Origin: Bondarzewia mesenterica
Lineage: Eukaryota > Basidiomycota > Agaricomycetes > Russulales > Bondarzewiaceae
DNA length: 11,689 bases
Reading direction: 5' to 3'
NCBI GenBank assembly: GCA_004802705.1
Contig: SGPL01000795.1
Location: 1-11,689 of the forward strand
In this document: positions 9,701-11,689 of the stretch, piece after piece
How the letters are laid out: the number at the start of each line of letters is the position of its first letter
Position numbering within the stretch: the stretch's first letter is position 1
The notes under the pieces: generated by a model
Told to the model about the DNA's origin: nothing
What the model saw: the letters and a program-made list of their open reading frames with translations, nothing else
Database searches by the model: none
Translations under genes and position numbers: made by a program

Positions 9701-10053
9701 ATAATGAGTTGAAGTGCCCAGGTTGCCATTGCTGGCTGGCCATGCTTGATACTTTTGGGGGACGTGTCGCACAAGAAATAGCTATCCCACTCGCTATGGC
9801 CAGCGGGCGGATGCCCATATTTGTGATTGTACATCAAATGCACAATCTCACCTGCGTTGACAGCTGATTGACCAGACAAGAATTTCGAAACATACGAGGT
9901 ATGCCGTTCACTTTGTCCTTTTGTCTCTGTGAATAGCTGCCGAAGGAATTCTCCCAGTGTCCAGTGCTCATCTCCAATTGCACCAAGAATTGCATGTAGC
10001 TTGTCTTTATCCGTGCGATTACCGCGGCGCTGCCTCGCTCGCTTGGTTGGGGG
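6799..10053 (-). pseudogene. DUF6589-family protein (agaricomycete multi-copy family, possible transposase relative), frame broken
   Basis: The family has no proven function. Minus-strand exons are about 10053-8986, 8935-7898 and 7834-6799 (TAA at 6801-6799), roughly 1,046 residues. The N-terminal part has a basic start (PPTKRARQRRG), DEHWTLGEFLRQLF, and a Ser/Thr/acidic linker ending in a basic RKKKSS patch. The core has ELAFTRNSWTNYFP, LLVVIDNVQVYARKR, LVFFSGDGKSFEGM, LELWHTKWTDLSRI, THWG and DPSTLGYMAARS. The C-terminal third has YTTYLVEMYCNI, NWLVNLQGQPGHF, DLMQEHFNFWLEEL and NHVEPHMDNELREV, all as I recall from DUF6589 proteins. The first intron is ~50 nt (8985-8936; an acceptor at 8957 would leave only 29). 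The second is 63 nt (7897-7835) and cleanly joins LQCWE to QHVGTQDLIAHYARLA. Between MAARS and VDFYGNARLIQVV (about 8000-7966) the frame changes by one. No ATG was found: an in-frame TAG lies at 10056-10054, so a first exon is unresolved or lost. Confidence 0.75.
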
Positions 10054-10415
10054 CTATGAATTGGATCAATTGTTTTGTCAATTCATGAAGGAAAAATTAG
10101 ATTTTAATAGCTATACTTTTTCCGGAGTGAATACTTAAAAAGACATATTTGTTCGAGAGCTTGCATGTGCGGAAATTTGCCCTTAGTGTGGCACATAATC
10201 CTCAAGCATCTTGTCCTACAAGATTATTATTGCATATGCTGTAAGCATGATTACTCTCAGAATAAGCAGCATTACATTCTCTACAGCACACGTGATAGCA
10301 AAAAGCTTTGAATTTGTTCGGATAACGCCGAAAGGGGACCGCCTGCCAGGGGCATCATTTTTGGAGCAGACCTTTAATACAGAACGACTGTCTTCTGTAT
10401 GGTCAGCCACGGAGA
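10054..10415. other. AT-rich stretch without a recognisable gene
   Basis: This lies upstream of the DUF6589 gene and downstream of the F-box gene, both on the minus strand. The part nearest DUF6589 (10060-10330) is clearly more AT-rich than its neighbours. It could hold the DUF6589 promoter or lost first exon and the F-box 3' UTR. A 64-codon open minus-strand frame (10410-10216) has no recognisable domain and starts at GTG, so I do not call it a gene. Confidence 0.5.
10056..10086. repeat. Short inverted repeat beside the DUF6589 5' end
   Basis: ATGAATTG at 10056-10063 is the reverse complement of CAATTCAT at 10079-10086, with 15 nt between that also contain an AATTG/CAATT pairing. Eight perfect base pairs in AT-rich DNA can arise by chance; noted because it lies right at the end of the DUF6589 frame. 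Confidence 0.4.
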
Positions 10416-11540
10416 CTACAACTTGGTGAAACCGGGAGTCGAACGGAATACGAGGTCAATCCAACGCATCAAACGTGTCGCATCGGATGGGATTTCTATG
10501 GAAAGCTCTCGAATCCGCCAAGGGTCTTCCACTGGAAGGGGCAGTCCTAGTGAGAAATCCGCGGAGGTATCGAATGGTAAATCTGGAAGAACCTCGAACT
10601 TATAGTCCAAGTTATCGAAGAAGTAGTTCAGTTTGATCCGAGACCAGGCGATGACTGATATTGTGGTGTCATCGGTAAAAAATAGCTTTGCATGTGTATT
10701 GGCTAGAAGTACCTGACCATCTGGGGGCAAGCAGGTGTGGAAACGAGCTGTCATTGGGGAAGGGAGAATCAACGCGGGGATGACATCCCTGATGACAGAA
10801 TCGTAACGATCATTGATGACGAGGTATCGGAGATGTGGGACTTCGACTGGTCTCTCCGCACGTTCCAAAATAAAATACACCTTGTCCAAGACGAGCACCT
10901 GCAATCCAGTATTCTCCCGCAATACGTCCAAAAATTCTACCATCGAGAGCCTCTTTCCGCCAGTGACTCCTGACAGCACCAGATGGGTGAGGCATGAAAA
11001 CTGACATTTCGGCCAGGATATGAATCGCTCGAGCCAGAGTCGCCGCAGGCGGGGAAATCCAGATATGATATCCGGTAGATCGTGCGTCAAATATGACGTG
11101 CTTGTTGACAGAAGAAGGCATTCTAGCTGCGGGAAATGTATAGGAGAAATACTAGAACTTGTAGGAAGAACGTGTAGCGACAAATATACCAGTCTTCGTG
11201 ACTCGCGCGACAGCGATGGTGCGGATCTGGGGTAGCAGAAATTCGTCATGCGCAAAGGGACATTCTTGGATCGTTCCATACAGAGTTGTATGATGTTTGA
11301 GTCGCCTGTGTTGCGGGGTCCTTCGATGAACGACCACAAAGACGCATGCGATATGATGACAGCTCGCCAGTACCGTGTAACATGGGACAGATTCAGAAGC
11401 CTCCAAGTACGGTGACTTGAACAACGGTGACTTGAACAAATTTCCGGATTGTATAGACCAACTATATGGCCTGGAAGTGGTTCGGGGAGCGTCAGCTCGA
11501 CTATCCATCCCAAGATTTCTGCAGGGATTGCAACTTGGAC
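10416..11540 (-). CDS. F-box/LRR-like protein, 5' exon unresolved
   Basis: F-box proteins pick substrates for SCF ubiquitin ligases by binding Skp1; mushrooms carry very large F-box families. One long minus-strand exon runs from 11540 to a TAG at 10418-10416 and encodes 374 residues. It starts with VQVAIPAEILGWIVEL (helix one of an agaric-type F-box) and continues with LLNLSHVTRYWRAVIISHASLW at about residues 48-69, which fits the family pattern of a W-R pair followed by HxSLW. The remainder has leucine-rich repeat-like segments, for example FPQLECLLLS, FPRLRRLWLERF, FSCLTHLVLSGV, LQVLVLDKV and VPHLRYLVIN. An AG acceptor (TTCCTCGCAG) ends at 11541. The frame is open upstream only to 11567 and contains no ATG, so the start lies in an upstream exon, perhaps beyond the window. 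A 5-residue duplication (CSSHRCSSHR) sits inside the F-box. The rest of the frame is intact. Confidence 0.8.
   Translation of the reverse strand, partial: VQVAIPAEILGWIVELTLPEPLPGHIVGLYNPEICSSHRCSSHRTWRLLNLSHVTRYWRAVIISHASLWSFIEGPRNTGDSNIIQLCMERSKNVPLRMTNFCYPRSAPSLSRESRRLVYLSLHVLPTSSSISPIHFPQLECLLLSTSTSYLTHDLPDIISGFPRLRRLWLERFISWPKCQFSCLTHLVLSGVTGGKRLSMVEFLDVLRENTGLQVLVLDKVYFILERAERPVEVPHLRYLVINDRYDSVIRDVIPALILPSPMTARFHTCLPPDGQVLLANTHAKLFFTDDTTISVIAWSRIKLNYFFDNLDYKFEVLPDLPFDTSADFSLGLPLPVEDPWRIRELSIEIPSDATRLMRWIDLVFRSTPGFTKL
11410..11439. repeat. Perfect 15-bp tandem duplication inside the F-box exon
   Basis: CGGTGACTTGAACAA occurs twice without a gap (11410-11424, 11425-11439). On the minus strand it is in frame and doubles the pentapeptide CSSHR. 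Confidence 0.9.
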
Positions 11541-11689
11541 CTGCGAGGAAGAGGCGAAAACTACAGTCTAAATAGAGCGAGATCAGTGGAATCATAACGC
11601 GGGAAGATCGTATGTGCGAAGAGTGGTAGTGCTCACATTTCTGTTCACAGTGAGATAACAGTTGACATATGACACGGTCAGTGAAATGA
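11541..11689 (-). other. Upstream side of the F-box gene (probable intron and unresolved first exon)
   Basis: Reading the minus strand, a GTGAGC donor-like sequence near 11637 and the acceptor at 11541 would bound an intron of roughly 97 nt. The exon before it would run to the window edge. I could not find a start codon that joins in frame, so the structure is left open. Confidence 0.3.

Larger units (their letters stand above)
4462..10053. mobile_element. Candidate decaying mobile-element segment: RecQ-like helicase plus DUF6589
   Basis: Two genes from families multiplied in agaricomycete genomes lie tail to tail with 54 nt between stops. Both have frame damage, and the left edge cuts straight into a host G-patch gene. 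This suggests inserted or rearranged DNA. The edges are approximate: the left is the helicase truncation, the right the end of the recognisable DUF6589 frame. I saw no terminal inverted repeats or target-site duplication, so the label is an inference. Confidence 0.25.

Noticed and set aside
10216..10410. 64-codon minus-strand frame between the F-box and DUF6589 genes
   Set aside because: It starts at GTG, has no recognisable domain and lies in AT-rich DNA; not supportable as a gene.
1..11689. tRNA, rRNA, CRISPR array, riboswitch, LTR or long terminal inverted repeats
   Set aside because: None was seen on reading both strands. Short inverted repeats occur but none pairs the two edges of the candidate element.

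Overview
The window looks like nuclear DNA from an agaricomycete (mushroom-forming basidiomycete) fungus. The genes are split by many short GT..AG introns (mostly 50-65 nt). The protein families fit as well: a diaphanous-type formin, a secreted PEBP-like protein, a splicing-type G-patch protein, a RecQ-like helicase of the kind multiplied in mushroom genomes, a DUF6589 protein and an F-box/LRR protein. No tRNA, rRNA, CRISPR array or bacterial-style operon is visible. Family names come from recognising motifs by eye; no search was run.

Layout. 3-2299 (+): C-terminal 605 residues of a formin in nine exons, with the end of FH1, the FH2 actin-nucleating domain and a C-terminal DAD autoinhibitory motif. 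2531-3675 (+): a six-exon gene for a secreted PEBP-fold protein with a Ser/Thr-rich stalk and a probable GPI-anchor tail. 3914-4422 (-): three exons encoding the G-patch end of an RNA-binding/splicing factor; the N-terminal part is missing. 4468-6744 (+): a RecQ-like helicase lacking its first (Walker A) motif and shifted in frame at a run of eight G. 6799-10053 (-): a DUF6589 gene convergent with the helicase, with a 54-nt gap between the stop codons and a probable frame break near 7966-8000. 10054-10415: an AT-rich stretch without a gene. 10416-11540 (-): an F-box/LRR-like protein whose first exon is not resolved.

How it fits together. The left third (formin, PEBP) looks like ordinary, intact host sequence. 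The middle (about 4460-10060) looks like accessory DNA: two genes of families multiplied in mushroom genomes, convergent, both with damaged frames, and joined on the left directly to a truncated G-patch gene. The most interesting idea is that the RecQ-like helicase and the DUF6589 protein are parts of one decaying, undescribed mobile element. DUF6589 shows conserved acidic residues placed as in an RNase H-like (DDE) transposase. This is an inference: no terminal inverted repeats or target-site duplications were found by eye.
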